Shown: positions 54,749-63,267 of the stretch, in pieces
Position numbering within the stretch: position 1 is the first letter of the stretch
Layout of the letters: every line of letters begins with the position of its first letter
Assembly: GCF_015864575.1 (NCBI RefSeq)
Contig: NZ_JADYWW010000001.1
Location: 124,001 to 188,000, forward strand
Length of the DNA stretch: 64,000 nucleotides
Direction: 5' to 3'
Origin: Salinibacterium sp. SWN248
Lineage (GTDB): Bacteria > Actinomycetota > Actinomycetes > Actinomycetales > Microbacteriaceae
Translations under genes and position numbers: made by a program
Notes under the pieces: model-generated
What the model was told of the DNA's origin: nothing
Database searches by the model: none
The model's input: only the letters and a program-made list of their open reading frames with translations

Positions 54749-55501
54749 CTAGCGGCGCAGGTACTCCACGAGCGTCTCGACGAGAGATTCGCTCGAGCGG
54801 TCTTCAGCGATCACGTGCACGGCGAGTCCAGCAGCACGCGCGTCGAACGCCGTGCGCGGTCCGATGCAGGCGACGATGGTGTCGTCGGGCAGCGGCGCGA
54901 GTTGCTCGGCCACTTGACGCGCTACTGAGCCAGAGCTGATCAGCACGGCTCCGATGCGACCGGATGCGACATCCTCCCGCACCTTGTCAGCCACGGGCAC
55001 TCCGACGGTGCTGTACGCCGAAACGCTCACTACCTCGTGACCGAGTGCACCGAGCCCATCAACCAGCGTCGTATCGGCAAGGTTCGATTGCGGTGCCAGA
55101 ACCCGCAGACCGGGTGATGCATCGGGCCACTCTTTGACGAGCCCGCGACCGGAGTTATCGAACTCGGGAACGAAATCGACCCGGTGTCCGGCAAGCATGA
55201 GTGCGCTGGCGGTGGTTTCTCCCACAGCAGCGATCTTGGTGTTTTCGGGGATCTTGACGTCGCTCGCAATCAGCACATCAACGGTGGTCGCGCTCGTGAC
55301 AGCGATCCAGTCGAATTGCCCATCATTGAGTTCATGAAAGGCGTTGGCGAGCGCCGGAACATTCTCTGAGGGCGCGAAATTGATGAGGGGTGCGATCACG
55401 GGAATGCCCGAGTGACCCCTCAAAAGTGCTGCGACGCTGTCGCCCCAATTGCCTCCGCGCGGGACGAGCACGCGCAAACCATCGAGTGCTTTTCTTGCCA
55501 T
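54749..55501 (-). CDS. hemD: Uroporphyrinogen-III synthase
   Basis: 250 residues. Two alternating alpha/beta halves with 'IAVTSATTVDVL', 'IAAVGETTASAL', 'VLISSGSVARQVAE' and 'IVACIGPRTAFDARAAG', the loosely conserved HemD pattern. It closes hydroxymethylbilane to uroporphyrinogen III, the step between HemC and HemE. It is on the same strand as the heme operon but separated from hemL by about 1.3 kb holding three envelope genes, so it is probably transcribed on its own. Confidence 0.88.
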   Translation of the reverse strand: MARKALDGLRVLVPRGGNWGDSVAALLRGHSGIPVIAPLINFAPSENVPALANAFHELNDGQFDWIAVTSATTVDVLIASDVKIPENTKIAAVGETTASALMLAGHRVDFVPEFDNSGRGLVKEWPDASPGLRVLAPQSNLADTTLVDGLGALGHEVVSVSAYSTVGVPVADKVREDVASGRIGAVLISSGSVARQVAEQLAPLPDDTIVACIGPRTAFDARAAGLAVHVIAEDRSSESLVETLVEYLRR

Positions 55502-55510
55502 GCTCTCTAT

Positions 55511-55529
55511 ACTCCCCCTGTTGGGGAGT
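55511..55529 (-). terminator. Short hairpin between envelope operon and hemD
   Basis: Seven-base inverted repeat (55511-55517 and 55523-55529, 5-nt loop) located 9 bases before the hemD start. It could end the leftward envelope operon or affect hemD translation. Confidence 0.45.
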
Positions 55530-55544
55530 CAGACGCTAATCGAG

Positions 55545-55772
55545 CTAGTCGTCGTCGCTGAGAATTGCCCATGCAACGACAGCAACTACAGAGACTGCGG
55601 CCGCTGCTGCGCCAATAATCCACGGCAGCGGGTTGCTCTCGTACGAGTTGCGCACGGTGGTTGCAACTTCATCAACACGCTTGCCGACGTTGAACTTATC
55701 TTCGATCGCGTCGAGTGTTTTTTCGAGTTCGGCGCGAGCCTGCTCGATGCTCTTGTTGGTCTCTTCAGACAT
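55545..55772 (-). CDS. DUF3618 small membrane protein
   Basis: 75 residues. 'EQARAELEKTLDAIEDKFN' is the DUF3618 helix, followed by a single C-terminal membrane segment 'WIIGAAAAAVSVVAVVAWAI'. The start shares one base with the stop of the upstream gene (TAATG) and has GGAGG upstream. Function unknown; the family usually sits next to Holin-X genes in actinobacteria. Confidence 0.85.
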   Translation of the reverse strand: MSEETNKSIEQARAELEKTLDAIEDKFNVGKRVDEVATTVRNSYESNPLPWIIGAAAAAVSVVAVVAWAILSDDD

Positions 55773-56200
55773 TATGACCTCCGCTTTCGGGTGCCTTTGA
55801 TGGCACGAACGTCGCTCTTAATACTTTCAATCGTTTCGGTGGGTGCCGGTGGGGTTCCCTTTTTGACGAGCGCAACGCCCGCCAACACAAGGATCGCCAC
55901 AATGAGCAGCAGGATGCCGGCCACGATCAGCGCGGCGGCCCAGGCTGGCACTACTTCAGCAAAGCCAAGCACGGCAGCGGCGATGAGAACCATCAGTGCG
56001 AACAGCGCGACAAACGCGGCGCCCACAAACAGCCCGATGCCAATGCCCGCGTGCTTGAGCTTGTCGACCATCTCGCTCTTGAGCGATTCGATCTCTCCGC
56101 GCACGAGGTCGCCGAGAAGGCGAGGCACGTCGGCGATTAGTGCAGCCAGTGACCGCTTGGGGTCGCGCTGCGAGTCTGTATTCGGTGATTCACCGTACAT
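55772..56200 (-). CDS. Holin-X-like membrane protein (phage holin superfamily III)
   Basis: 142 residues with an N-terminal amphipathic helix ('RLLGDLVRGEIESLKSEM') and two closely spaced membrane helices ('GIGLFVGAAFVALFALMVL', 'WAAALIVAGILLLIVAILVL'). This is the actinobacterial Holin-X family, a resident envelope protein and not evidence of a prophage. Middle gene of the three-gene operon. Confidence 0.85.
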   Translation of the reverse strand: MYGESPNTDSQRDPKRSLAALIADVPRLLGDLVRGEIESLKSEMVDKLKHAGIGIGLFVGAAFVALFALMVLIAAAVLGFAEVVPAWAAALIVAGILLLIVAILVLAGVALVKKGTPPAPTETIESIKSDVRAIKGTRKRRS

Positions 56201-56207
56201 GGCAGCC

Positions 56208-56561
56208 CTACTTCGAGTTGGTGGACTTCGTCGTGGATGCCGCTGACGAAGACTTCTTGGCGGCAGGCTTCTTCTTGGGAGCGCTGCTGGTGGTCGTCAC
56301 TTCTTCTGACGCCGACTTGTTGCTCTTGCTGGAGGCAACCTGCTTGACGACCTTCTTGGCGCCGTCTGCAAGGAACTCCGCAACATCCGGAGCCTTGTCT
56401 TTCACAAAGTCTTCAGCGTTATGGCGTTGCTGCGTGATGCGGGGATCGTTCCACAGCTTGCCTGCCGTGGCCTTGATCTTTTCGTACTTTTCGCGGCCAG
56501 CGCGGGTTCCGAGCACGTAGCCGATGCCGAGTCCTACTACTAGGAGGATCTTGCCCTTCAT
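56208..56561 (-). CDS. YtxH-like membrane protein
   Basis: 117 residues. One N-terminal membrane segment, 'ILLVVGLGIGYVLGTRAG', matches the YtxH pattern; the rest is a basic, Lys/Ser/Ala-rich tail resembling a histone-like tail. ATG at 56561 is chosen because GGAG lies 6 nt upstream. First gene of the envelope operon, 7 bp before the Holin-X gene. The 219 bp between it and hemL holds an 8-bp inverted repeat (56605-56612, 56637-56644) and no gene. Confidence 0.78.
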   Translation of the reverse strand: MKGKILLVVGLGIGYVLGTRAGREKYEKIKATAGKLWNDPRITQQRHNAEDFVKDKAPDVAEFLADGAKKVVKQVASSKSNKSASEEVTTTSSAPKKKPAAKKSSSAASTTKSTNSK

Positions 56562-56780
56562 GGTGAACTCCATTTCGTTGCCGGTTGGTTCTTCCAACAT
56601 ACTCGCGATAACTGCAGACGGTGGTCAGCTTTTTCTGTTATCGCAGGTAACTAGTCTGGAGCATATTCTCAGATTGGCATAGGGCTGCGTCCAGAACTCA
56701 CACAGAGTTTACAGACGAGTCATTGTGGCGAACGGAATCACGCTCCGAGGCCCCCGCGAGCCCAGCATCCCTTCTCGCTG

Positions 56781-58166
56781 CTACTGCGGGGCGGATGCCG
56801 CGGCGGCAGCCTTCGCGGCGGCGGGCAGTGCCTCGACAATCTTCGAGACCACGCCATCGTCGTGGGCTGCCGACACGAACCACGCCTCAAACACACTCGG
56901 AGGCAGTGACACCCCCGACTCCAGCATGGAGTGGAAGAAGGGTGCGTAGCGGTAGCCCTGCTGGGCCTTCACGTCGGCAAAGTTCATGGGCTCGGCGCCG
57001 CTGAACACGAACGAGAACAGGTTGCCCGCGTGCTGCACAACGTGCTCAACACCCTCGGCGGAGAGTGCGGCCGATGTTTCGGTCGAGAGAGTTTCGGCAA
57101 CCTGGTTGAGCCGCGAATACACGGCGTCGTCAGCGAGCCGCAGCGTAGCGAGGCCCGCAGCGACGGCGACGGGGTTTCCACTCAGGGTGCCAGCTTGGTA
57201 GACGGGGCCGAGCGGAGCTAGCAACTCCATGATGCGAGCCGAACCGCCCAAAGCGGCCAACGGCATCCCGCCACCGATGACCTTGCCAAAGGTGAAGAGG
57301 TCGGGAACCCAGCGGGCGTCAGGGGCTTCGGGGTTTGCCGCGGCGGCGGCGCGAGCATCCAAGCCCCAGTAGCCAGCGGGGTCAACGCGGAAGCCCGTGA
57401 GAACTTCGTCGCTGATCGCGAGGGCGCCGTGCTCGTGCGCGATGCGCACGATGGTTTCGTTGAAGCCGGGCTGCGGTGCGAGAACACCCATGTTCGCGGC
57501 GGCGGCTTCGAAAATAACACCGGCGATGTCGTGGCCGTGTTCGGCGAAGACCTGCTCAAGAGCGGCAACGTTGTTGTACTCGATCACGAGAGTTTGAGCG
57601 GCGGTCTCGGCGGTGACGCCAGCAGAGCCGGGCATCGAGAGCGTCGCGAGGCCAGAGCCGGCTTCAGCCAGCAGCCCGTCGGAGTGGCCGTGGTAGTGCC
57701 CGGCGAACTTCACGAGCAGGCGACGACCGGTGGCACCGCGAGCCAAACGGATCGCCGTCATTGTCGCTTCGGTGCCGGTGGAGACGAGGCGCAAGCGCTC
57801 GATCGGGCTCACTCCCCCGACGCTAATGCGGGCACGCACGAGTTCGGCGAGCTCCGTCTCGGCGGGAGTGGATGCTCCAAAGCCGAGGCCGCGCGACGCA
57901 GCCTGCTGAACGGCGTCGATCACTTCGGGATGAGCGTGGCCCAGGATGGCAGGGCCCCAGGAGTTGACGAGGTCGATGTACGACCGGCCCTCAACATCCG
58001 TCACATACGAGCCGGAGGCCTTCACATAGAAGCGAGGCGTTCCGCCGACGGAGCCGAACGCACGCACGGGCGAGTTGACGCCGCCGGGCAGCACCCCGCG
58101 AGCACGGTCGAACGACTGTTGGTTGGTTACGGGTGTGGTGCCACTCGTGGAGGTGCTGGTGCTCAT
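56781..58166 (-). CDS. hemL: Glutamate-1-semialdehyde 2,1-aminomutase
   Basis: 461 residues. '[18 protein letters not shown]' is the N-terminal signature and the PLP lysine lies in '[19 protein letters not shown]'. It makes 5-aminolevulinate in the C5 route, so a hemA (glutamyl-tRNA reductase) gene is expected outside the window. Start at 58166 overlaps the hemB stop (ATGA). Last gene of the heme operon. Confidence 0.95.
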   Translation of the reverse strand: MSTSTSTSGTTPVTNQQSFDRARGVLPGGVNSPVRAFGSVGGTPRFYVKASGSYVTDVEGRSYIDLVNSWGPAILGHAHPEVIDAVQQAASRGLGFGASTPAETELAELVRARISVGGVSPIERLRLVSTGTEATMTAIRLARGATGRRLLVKFAGHYHGHSDGLLAEAGSGLATLSMPGSAGVTAETAAQTLVIEYNNVAALEQVFAEHGHDIAGVIFEAAAANMGVLAPQPGFNETIVRIAHEHGALAISDEVLTGFRVDPAGYWGLDARAAAAANPEAPDARWVPDLFTFGKVIGGGMPLAALGGSARIMELLAPLGPVYQAGTLSGNPVAVAAGLATLRLADDAVYSRLNQVAETLSTETSAALSAEGVEHVVQHAGNLFSFVFSGAEPMNFADVKAQQGYRYAPFFHSMLESGVSLPPSVFEAWFVSAAHDDGVVSKIVEALPAAAKAAAAASAPQ

Positions 58167-59158
58167 CGGCGTAGCCATTCTGCAAGTTCTGTTGCGTAGT
58201 AGGTGAGCACCGCTTCGGCGCCCGCCCTCTGGATGCTGAGTACTGATTCTTCGATAGCGCGGCGGCGGTCGATCCAGCCGTTCGCTGCGGCGGCTTCGAT
58301 CATCGCGTATTCGCCGGAGACTTGGTACGCCCACACCGGCACACTGCTGATGGCGCTGGCGTCGGCCAGCACGTCGAGGAAGCTCATCGCGGGCTTGACC
58401 ATCACCACGTCGGCGCCTTCGTCGATGTCGAGTTCGACTTCGCGCACGCCTTCGCGGCGGTTGGCCGGGTTCTGTTGGTACGCCCGGCGGTCGCCCTCAA
58501 GAGAGGACTGCACCGCTTCGCGGAAGGGGCCATAGAACGCCGAGGCGTACTTGGCGGCGTAACCGAGCAAGGGGGTGTCGGTGTGTCCAGCGGTGTCGAG
58601 AGCATCGCGCACGGCGGCAACCTGGCCATCCATCATGCCGCTGAGGCCGAGCAGCTGCGAGCCGGCTTCGGCCTGAGCAACACCCATCTCGCGGTAGCGC
58701 TCGAGCGAGGCGTCGTTGTCGACGACGAGCTCGGTCACGCCGGTCACGGGGTGGGTGCGCTCGCGCAACACGCCGCAGTGACCGTGATCGGTGAATTCGT
58801 CGAGACAGAGATCGGTTTGCACCACGAGGGCGTCGCCGGCCTCGGCGACAGCGGCGCGCGTGGCGACGTTGAGGATTCCGTTCGGGTCAATTGCACCCGA
58901 GCCTTCGGCATCCTTGTGCTCAGGAACACCGAACAGCATGACGCCACCGACGCCCAGCTCGGCGGCTTCGGCAATGGCGCGGCGCATCGAGTCGAGCGAA
59001 TGCTGCTGCACGCCCGGCATCGAACTGATCGCGGCAGGCTCGGTGAGCCCTTCGCGCACAAACATCGGAAGAATGAGCTGGTTCGGGTGGGTGCGGTTCT
59101 CGGCGACCAAGCGACGCATCGCCGGGCTCGACCGCAAACGGCGGGGGCGGATGATCAC
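58163..59158 (-). CDS. hemB: Porphobilinogen synthase
   Basis: 331 residues. Active-site lysines in '[14 protein letters not shown]' and '[14 protein letters not shown]', with '[16 protein letters not shown]' for metal binding. It joins two 5-aminolevulinates. GTG at 59158 overlaps the hemC stop by 4 bp; a much longer in-frame extension upstream lies inside hemC and is rejected. Confidence 0.95.
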   Translation of the reverse strand: MIIRPRRLRSSPAMRRLVAENRTHPNQLILPMFVREGLTEPAAISSMPGVQQHSLDSMRRAIAEAAELGVGGVMLFGVPEHKDAEGSGAIDPNGILNVATRAAVAEAGDALVVQTDLCLDEFTDHGHCGVLRERTHPVTGVTELVVDNDASLERYREMGVAQAEAGSQLLGLSGMMDGQVAAVRDALDTAGHTDTPLLGYAAKYASAFYGPFREAVQSSLEGDRRAYQQNPANRREGVREVELDIDEGADVVMVKPAMSFLDVLADASAISSVPVWAYQVSGEYAMIEAAAANGWIDRRRAIEESVLSIQRAGAEAVLTYYATELAEWLRR

Positions 59159-60069
59159 GCTCGTGCCCCGGTAAGTTCCCCAGCGCCCTGTGCCAGAAGA
59201 TCGTCGGCGACCCGCTGGGCTGCCTCGCGCGCCGGGTCGTCCACATCGTTGACGTACAGCGCGTGCGAGCTGGTGAGGTAGCGGGAGCCATCGAGGGCGT
59301 AGACCCGCGCATCCAAGAACAAGAGGCCGTCGTCGATCACGGCGTGCGCTCCGAGGGGAGCCGAGCATCCGGCGTCGAGGAAAGCGAGAACGTAGCGTTC
59401 GGCATCCGTCTTCGTGCGGCTGGGTTTGTGGTCGAGCACTGCCGCGAGCTTCTCTTCACCCGTGCGAGTTTCGATCGCGAGAGCGCCCTGGCCGGGAGCG
59501 GTTGGCCAGCCCGAAATGCCGAGGTGCTCGGTGACGGCAGCCGAGCGACCGGCACGAGCGAGGCCGGCAGCGGCGAGGATGACGGCATCCAGTTCACCGT
59601 TGGTGACTTTGTCGAGGCGTGAATCGATGTTGCCGCGAATGTCTACGACCTCAAGGTCGGGGTAGAGCGAACGCAGCTGAGCCTGACGACGCGGCGAACC
59701 GGTGCCGACCGTGGAACCAGCGGGCAGCGTCGCGAGGGTGAGCCCATCGCGAGCACACACCACATCGCGCTCGTCGGCACGCTTGGGGATGGCCGCGATC
59801 GTGAGACCGGGCACGGGAGCAGTCGGAAGATCTTTGAGCGAGTGCACGACAACGTCGCACTCCCCCGCGAGCAGCGCTTCGCGCAGAGCGTTCGCGAACA
59901 CACCCTGCCCGCCGATCGTGGAGAGCGATTCTGTTGAACGGTCACCCTGAGTGGAGATCGGAATGATTTCCGTCTCGACGCCGGTCTTGCTTTCGAGCTG
60001 GCGTGCCACCGTGGTGGTCTGCGCCATTGCGAGTGTGCTGCCTCGCGTGCCAATACGAATTACGGTCAC
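59155..60069 (-). CDS. hemC: Hydroxymethylbilane synthase
   Basis: 304 residues. '[15 protein letters not shown]' at the N-terminus, 'HSLKDLP' and the cofactor-binding cysteine in '[14 protein letters not shown]'. It polymerises four porphobilinogens. GTG start overlaps the cpfC stop by 4 bp. Confidence 0.95.
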   Translation of the reverse strand: MTVIRIGTRGSTLAMAQTTTVARQLESKTGVETEIIPISTQGDRSTESLSTIGGQGVFANALREALLAGECDVVVHSLKDLPTAPVPGLTIAAIPKRADERDVVCARDGLTLATLPAGSTVGTGSPRRQAQLRSLYPDLEVVDIRGNIDSRLDKVTNGELDAVILAAAGLARAGRSAAVTEHLGISGWPTAPGQGALAIETRTGEEKLAAVLDHKPSRTKTDAERYVLAFLDAGCSAPLGAHAVIDDGLLFLDARVYALDGSRYLTSSHALYVNDVDDPAREAAQRVADDLLAQGAGELTGARA

Positions 60070-61235
60070 GGTGCTACCCCCGCGGCTGCCGGCTTGAAGC
60101 CGAGCCGCACGTTTTCACAGCATCCCGGACGACACACGTCGTACCAGGGGCCGATTGTTGTTAGTGCGGGGCGGTCTGCCACCGGCACTCCGTCGCGGCG
60201 TTCCAACACGAGGTCGATGAGACCTGTGACGAACGCCGGATGTACGCCGGGCGTGGGAACGCGAACGGCAACCATGGTGTGGCCTCCCGCAGTTTCCAAC
60301 GCTTCGGTGTCGAGATCCCATTTCACTTCCATGTGGTCGGAAATGAATCCGACCGGAACGATGACGACCGCTTCGATGCCATCGGCGGCAAGCGCATCGA
60401 TCGCATCGTTGATGTCGGGCTCCAGCCACGGCATCGAGGGCGGGCCACTGCGCGACTGGTACACGAGACTGTGCGTCGGCAGCATGGTGGCGGAAAAGTC
60501 TTCCGCCTGCGCCGCCATGACTACTTCGGAGACGGCGAGGTGCTGCGCCGCGTAGGCACCGCCCTCTCCGAAACCGCGCGACTCCGGGCCGCTCTTGGCG
60601 GCATCCGTCGACGGAATCGAGTGGGTCGTGAAGAGCACGTGCGTCTTCTCGGGCGCAATGCCCTTGGCGGCAATCTGAGCGAGACCGTCACGAACGCCGT
60701 CGATGAACGGCTGAACGAAACCGGGATGGTCGAAGAACTGACGCACCTTGTCGATCTGGATCGTGCCTTCGAGACCGGTCTGCTCGAGAGCGATTGCGTA
60801 GTCTTCGCGGTACTGGCGGCAGCTCGAGTAGGAGCTATAGGCGCTCGTGCCCACGGCAATGAGCTTCTTGTAGCCGCGCTCGTTGGCTTCGGTGAGCGCA
60901 TCGCTCAAGTAGGGGTTCCAGTTGCGGTTTCCCCACAGCACCGGCAGGTCAATGCCGCGGCGAGCTAGCTCGGCTTCGAGCGCTGCCTTCAACTCACGGT
61001 TCTGGTCGTTGATCGGGCTAATGCCACCGAACGCGCGGTAGTGATGTGCGACCTCTTCGAGGCGCTCTTCGGGGATTCCTCGTCCGCGCGTGACATTCCG
61101 CAGGAACGGGATGACATCGTCTTGACCCTCAGGCCCACCAAAACTCGCGAGGAGAATGGCGTCGTAGGCCACGGCCTCCTCGACGTGTTCAGGGCCGGAT
61201 GCCGCGGCATCCGTTGCACCGAGAACGTGCGTCAT
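60066..61235 (-). CDS. cpfC: Coproporphyrin III ferrochelatase
   Basis: 389 residues. 'LLASFGGPEGQDDVIPFL' opens the fold; the metal-handling histidine is in 'LFTTHSIP' and 'WEVKWDLDTEA'-type residues ('HMEVKWDLDTEA') follow. The C-terminal 'VCRPGCCENVR' supplies cysteines for a [2Fe-2S] cluster, as in actinobacterial enzymes. It inserts iron into coproporphyrin III. ATGA overlap with chdC. Confidence 0.93.
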   Translation of the reverse strand: MTHVLGATDAAASGPEHVEEAVAYDAILLASFGGPEGQDDVIPFLRNVTRGRGIPEERLEEVAHHYRAFGGISPINDQNRELKAALEAELARRGIDLPVLWGNRNWNPYLSDALTEANERGYKKLIAVGTSAYSSYSSCRQYREDYAIALEQTGLEGTIQIDKVRQFFDHPGFVQPFIDGVRDGLAQIAAKGIAPEKTHVLFTTHSIPSTDAAKSGPESRGFGEGGAYAAQHLAVSEVVMAAQAEDFSATMLPTHSLVYQSRSGPPSMPWLEPDINDAIDALAADGIEAVVIVPVGFISDHMEVKWDLDTEALETAGGHTMVAVRVPTPGVHPAFVTGLIDLVLERRDGVPVADRPALTTIGPWYDVCRPGCCENVRLGFKPAAAGVAP

Positions 61236-61912
61236 GCGAGCACCTCGGCGATCTCGTCGAGAGTGATGCGGCGGCCCGTGTAGAACGGGACCTCTTCGCG
61301 CACGTGCAAGCGGGCATCCGTCTGGCGGAGGTGACGCATGAGGTCGACGAGGTCAACGAGTTCGGGGGCTTCGAGCGCGAGCATCCACTCGTAGTCACCG
61401 AGCGCGAAGCTTGCGACAGTGTTAGCGAGAACCTGGGGCATCTCCGAGCCCTTGATGCCGTGGTCGCGGAGCATCGTACTGCGCTCGGCGTCGGGCAGCA
61501 GGTACCACTCGTAGCTACGAACGAAGGGATAAACGGTGAGCCAGGCTTCTGGCTCCTTGCCACGCATAAACGCGGGCATGTGACTCTTCGAGAACTCGGC
61601 GTCGCGGTGAACACCCATGGCGTTCCAGGTGGGAAGAAGTGAGGCGAGCGGGTCGCTGCGACGCAGTTCGCGCAGCGCCCACTGAATGTCTTCGGGATTG
61701 TTGCCGTGCAGCCAAATCATGATGTCGGCGTCGGCACGCATGCCCGAGACATCATAGAAACCGCGGATGGTGACTCCGCGAGCCTCGACAGCGGCAACGG
61801 CCGGTTCGAGGTTGCCGGCGAGCGCCGGACGGTGCGGATCACGACGCAAAACCGCCCACAGTGTGTAACCCAAAACTTCAGTGGACTTGTCGACGTCTGT
61901 CATGTCTTCCAT
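61232..61912 (-). CDS. chdC: Coproheme decarboxylase
   Basis: 226 residues, ChdC/HemQ family. 'LGYTLWAVLRRD', 'FYDVSGMRADADIMIWLHG' and 'FVRSYEWYLLPDAERS' are the family blocks, the last holding the catalytic tyrosine region. It turns coproheme into heme b. Two starts are possible: 61912 (GGGAG close upstream) and 61903 (MTDVDKS). Separated from cgoX by 56 bp that contain a palindrome, so it may have its own promoter. Confidence 0.93.
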   Translation of the reverse strand: MEDMTDVDKSTEVLGYTLWAVLRRDPHRPALAGNLEPAVAAVEARGVTIRGFYDVSGMRADADIMIWLHGNNPEDIQWALRELRRSDPLASLLPTWNAMGVHRDAEFSKSHMPAFMRGKEPEAWLTVYPFVRSYEWYLLPDAERSTMLRDHGIKGSEMPQVLANTVASFALGDYEWMLALEAPELVDLVDLMRHLRQTDARLHVREEVPFYTGRRITLDEIAEVLA

Positions 61913-61952
61913 TCTCTCCCGCGCCTTCTGGGCACACTGGGAAAATACCGTG

Positions 61953-61970
61953 AGTTAGGTGAACCTAACT
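61953..61970. promoter_or_regulatory. Iron-box-like palindrome before chdC
   Basis: AGTTAGGT-GA-ACCTAACT, 8-bp arms with a 2-bp centre, overlapping the cgoX stop codon and 41 bp ahead of chdC. The spacing is too short for an RNA hairpin. The TTAGGT/ACCTAA ends match DtxR/IdeR half-sites but lie closer together than in the 19-bp box. Confidence 0.5.
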
Positions 61971-63267
61971 ATTCTATCTCTTCGGCTGCCTCAGCGGCGG
62001 GCTCGGCGGCGGGCTCCTCGGTGGCGAGCGCCAGCAGTCGATCGGCCGTGGCGTTGGCGTGCGTGACGATGCCAGCCAGCCCGGTTCCGCCGACGGTTTC
62101 GCCGACAACGACTACGCCATCCGTGCGCTCAGCGGCGGCGAGCGCGGCCGGGCGAACCCATTCGCGACGAGCAAAATCGATAACGGACCCCGGCGGCAAC
62201 GAAACCCCGAGCAGCACTTCGGCATCGCGACGAGCGACGTCGGCAAACTCTCCGGCCGGCACCTCGTTGTACGAGAGGCGCACAACGTGGCGGCCATCCG
62301 CCTGCTCTTTCAGCCACTGCCATTTCGCGGTCGCATGGGTGAGCGCGCGAGCGGAAACGGCGGTGCAGCCGGGGGCGACGAGCACTCCTGAACCGCGGGG
62401 TTCGGTATCCAACGCGGGCGCATCAAGCACGAGGGTTGCGAGCGTCACGGTGCGGCCACGAACCGGGGCGAGGATGCCGGGAGCCGCCACAATGACGGTA
62501 CCGTCAAGGTCGGCGAGCGCCTCAGCACTCTCAATGCGCCGGTCGAGCTCGACAATCACGCCGTAGGTCTTCAGGTCGGCGGCCAACTCAGTGACGAGTC
62601 GATTGATGCCGCCCCGGATGCCCTGAACCGCGGTTCCGGCCGGCATCGCGCCGCGCATCGAACGCACCGCTGCCGCCAGCGACCCGTGGAGGGCGAGGCG
62701 TTCCTTGAGCGTTGCAACGCGGTCGAGCGGAAGATCGTCGGGGTGCAGCGAGTACACGCCGTGCACGACGGGGGCGACCAGTTTCTCTACGACGGCCTTG
62801 CCCATGCGGCGACGAACGAGCGCTCCGAGCGACACGTCAGTACGCTTTCCGAACCACGGGATAAGTGAGTCGAGTTGGGCGCGCAGAGCGCCGCCCATAC
62901 CCAGAACTGCGATCGTCTGAGCGTCGAGCGGTGTCGCCGGAATGCCCAAGATGCCGGTGCTGGGCAACGGAAGGGCCGTGCCATCCACGGGCTGCAGCCA
63001 GGCACCTTCGTCGCTCGGCGAAACGATGTCGTCGCCAAGACCCAGCTCGCGAGCGAGGTCGGCAACAGTATTGCCGCGGGTGGCGAAGCTTTCGGCTCCG
63101 GCATCCAGATTGATGCCGCCGACACGGTGGGATGCCACGGTGCCGCCCAGATGATCGCTTGCCTCAATGAGACGCACGGTCCGTCCCGCCCTAGCGAGAC
63201 GGCGCGCCACAACGAGTCCGGCAATGCCCCCGCCAACGACGGTGAATTCTGTCGTGCTCACGCTCAC
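61969..63267 (-). CDS. cgoX: Coproporphyrinogen III oxidase (HemY/CgoX family)
   Basis: 432 residues. FAD-binding 'TVVGGGIAGLVVARRL' at the N-terminus, 'INLDAGAESFATRG', and the C-terminal 'GVVVVGETVGGTGLAGIV' FAD motif. In actinobacteria this family oxidises coproporphyrinogen III to coproporphyrin III. GTG start shares one base with the hemE stop (TAGTG). The C-terminus is a Glu/Ala-rich tail. Confidence 0.92.
   Translation of the reverse strand: MSVSTTEFTVVGGGIAGLVVARRLARAGRTVRLIEASDHLGGTVASHRVGGINLDAGAESFATRGNTVADLARELGLGDDIVSPSDEGAWLQPVDGTALPLPSTGILGIPATPLDAQTIAVLGMGGALRAQLDSLIPWFGKRTDVSLGALVRRRMGKAVVEKLVAPVVHGVYSLHPDDLPLDRVATLKERLALHGSLAAAVRSMRGAMPAGTAVQGIRGGINRLVTELAADLKTYGVIVELDRRIESAEALADLDGTVIVAAPGILAPVRGRTVTLATLVLDAPALDTEPRGSGVLVAPGCTAVSARALTHATAKWQWLKEQADGRHVVRLSYNEVPAGEFADVARRDAEVLLGVSLPPGSVIDFARREWVRPAALAAAERTDGVVVVGETVGGTGLAGIVTHANATADRLLALATEEPAAEPAAEAAEEIE

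Noticed and set aside
55772-56200. Prophage holin
   Set aside because: The Holin-X family is a resident actinobacterial envelope protein and no other phage genes are near.
58163-59368. Longer HemB with a 70-residue N-terminal extension
   Set aside because: The extension lies within hemC in another frame; the GTG at 59158 gives normal length and a 4-bp overlap.
61953-61970. Exact IdeR/DtxR box
   Set aside because: The half-sites are 2 bp apart where the 19-bp box needs about 7 bp, so only 'iron-box-like' is kept.
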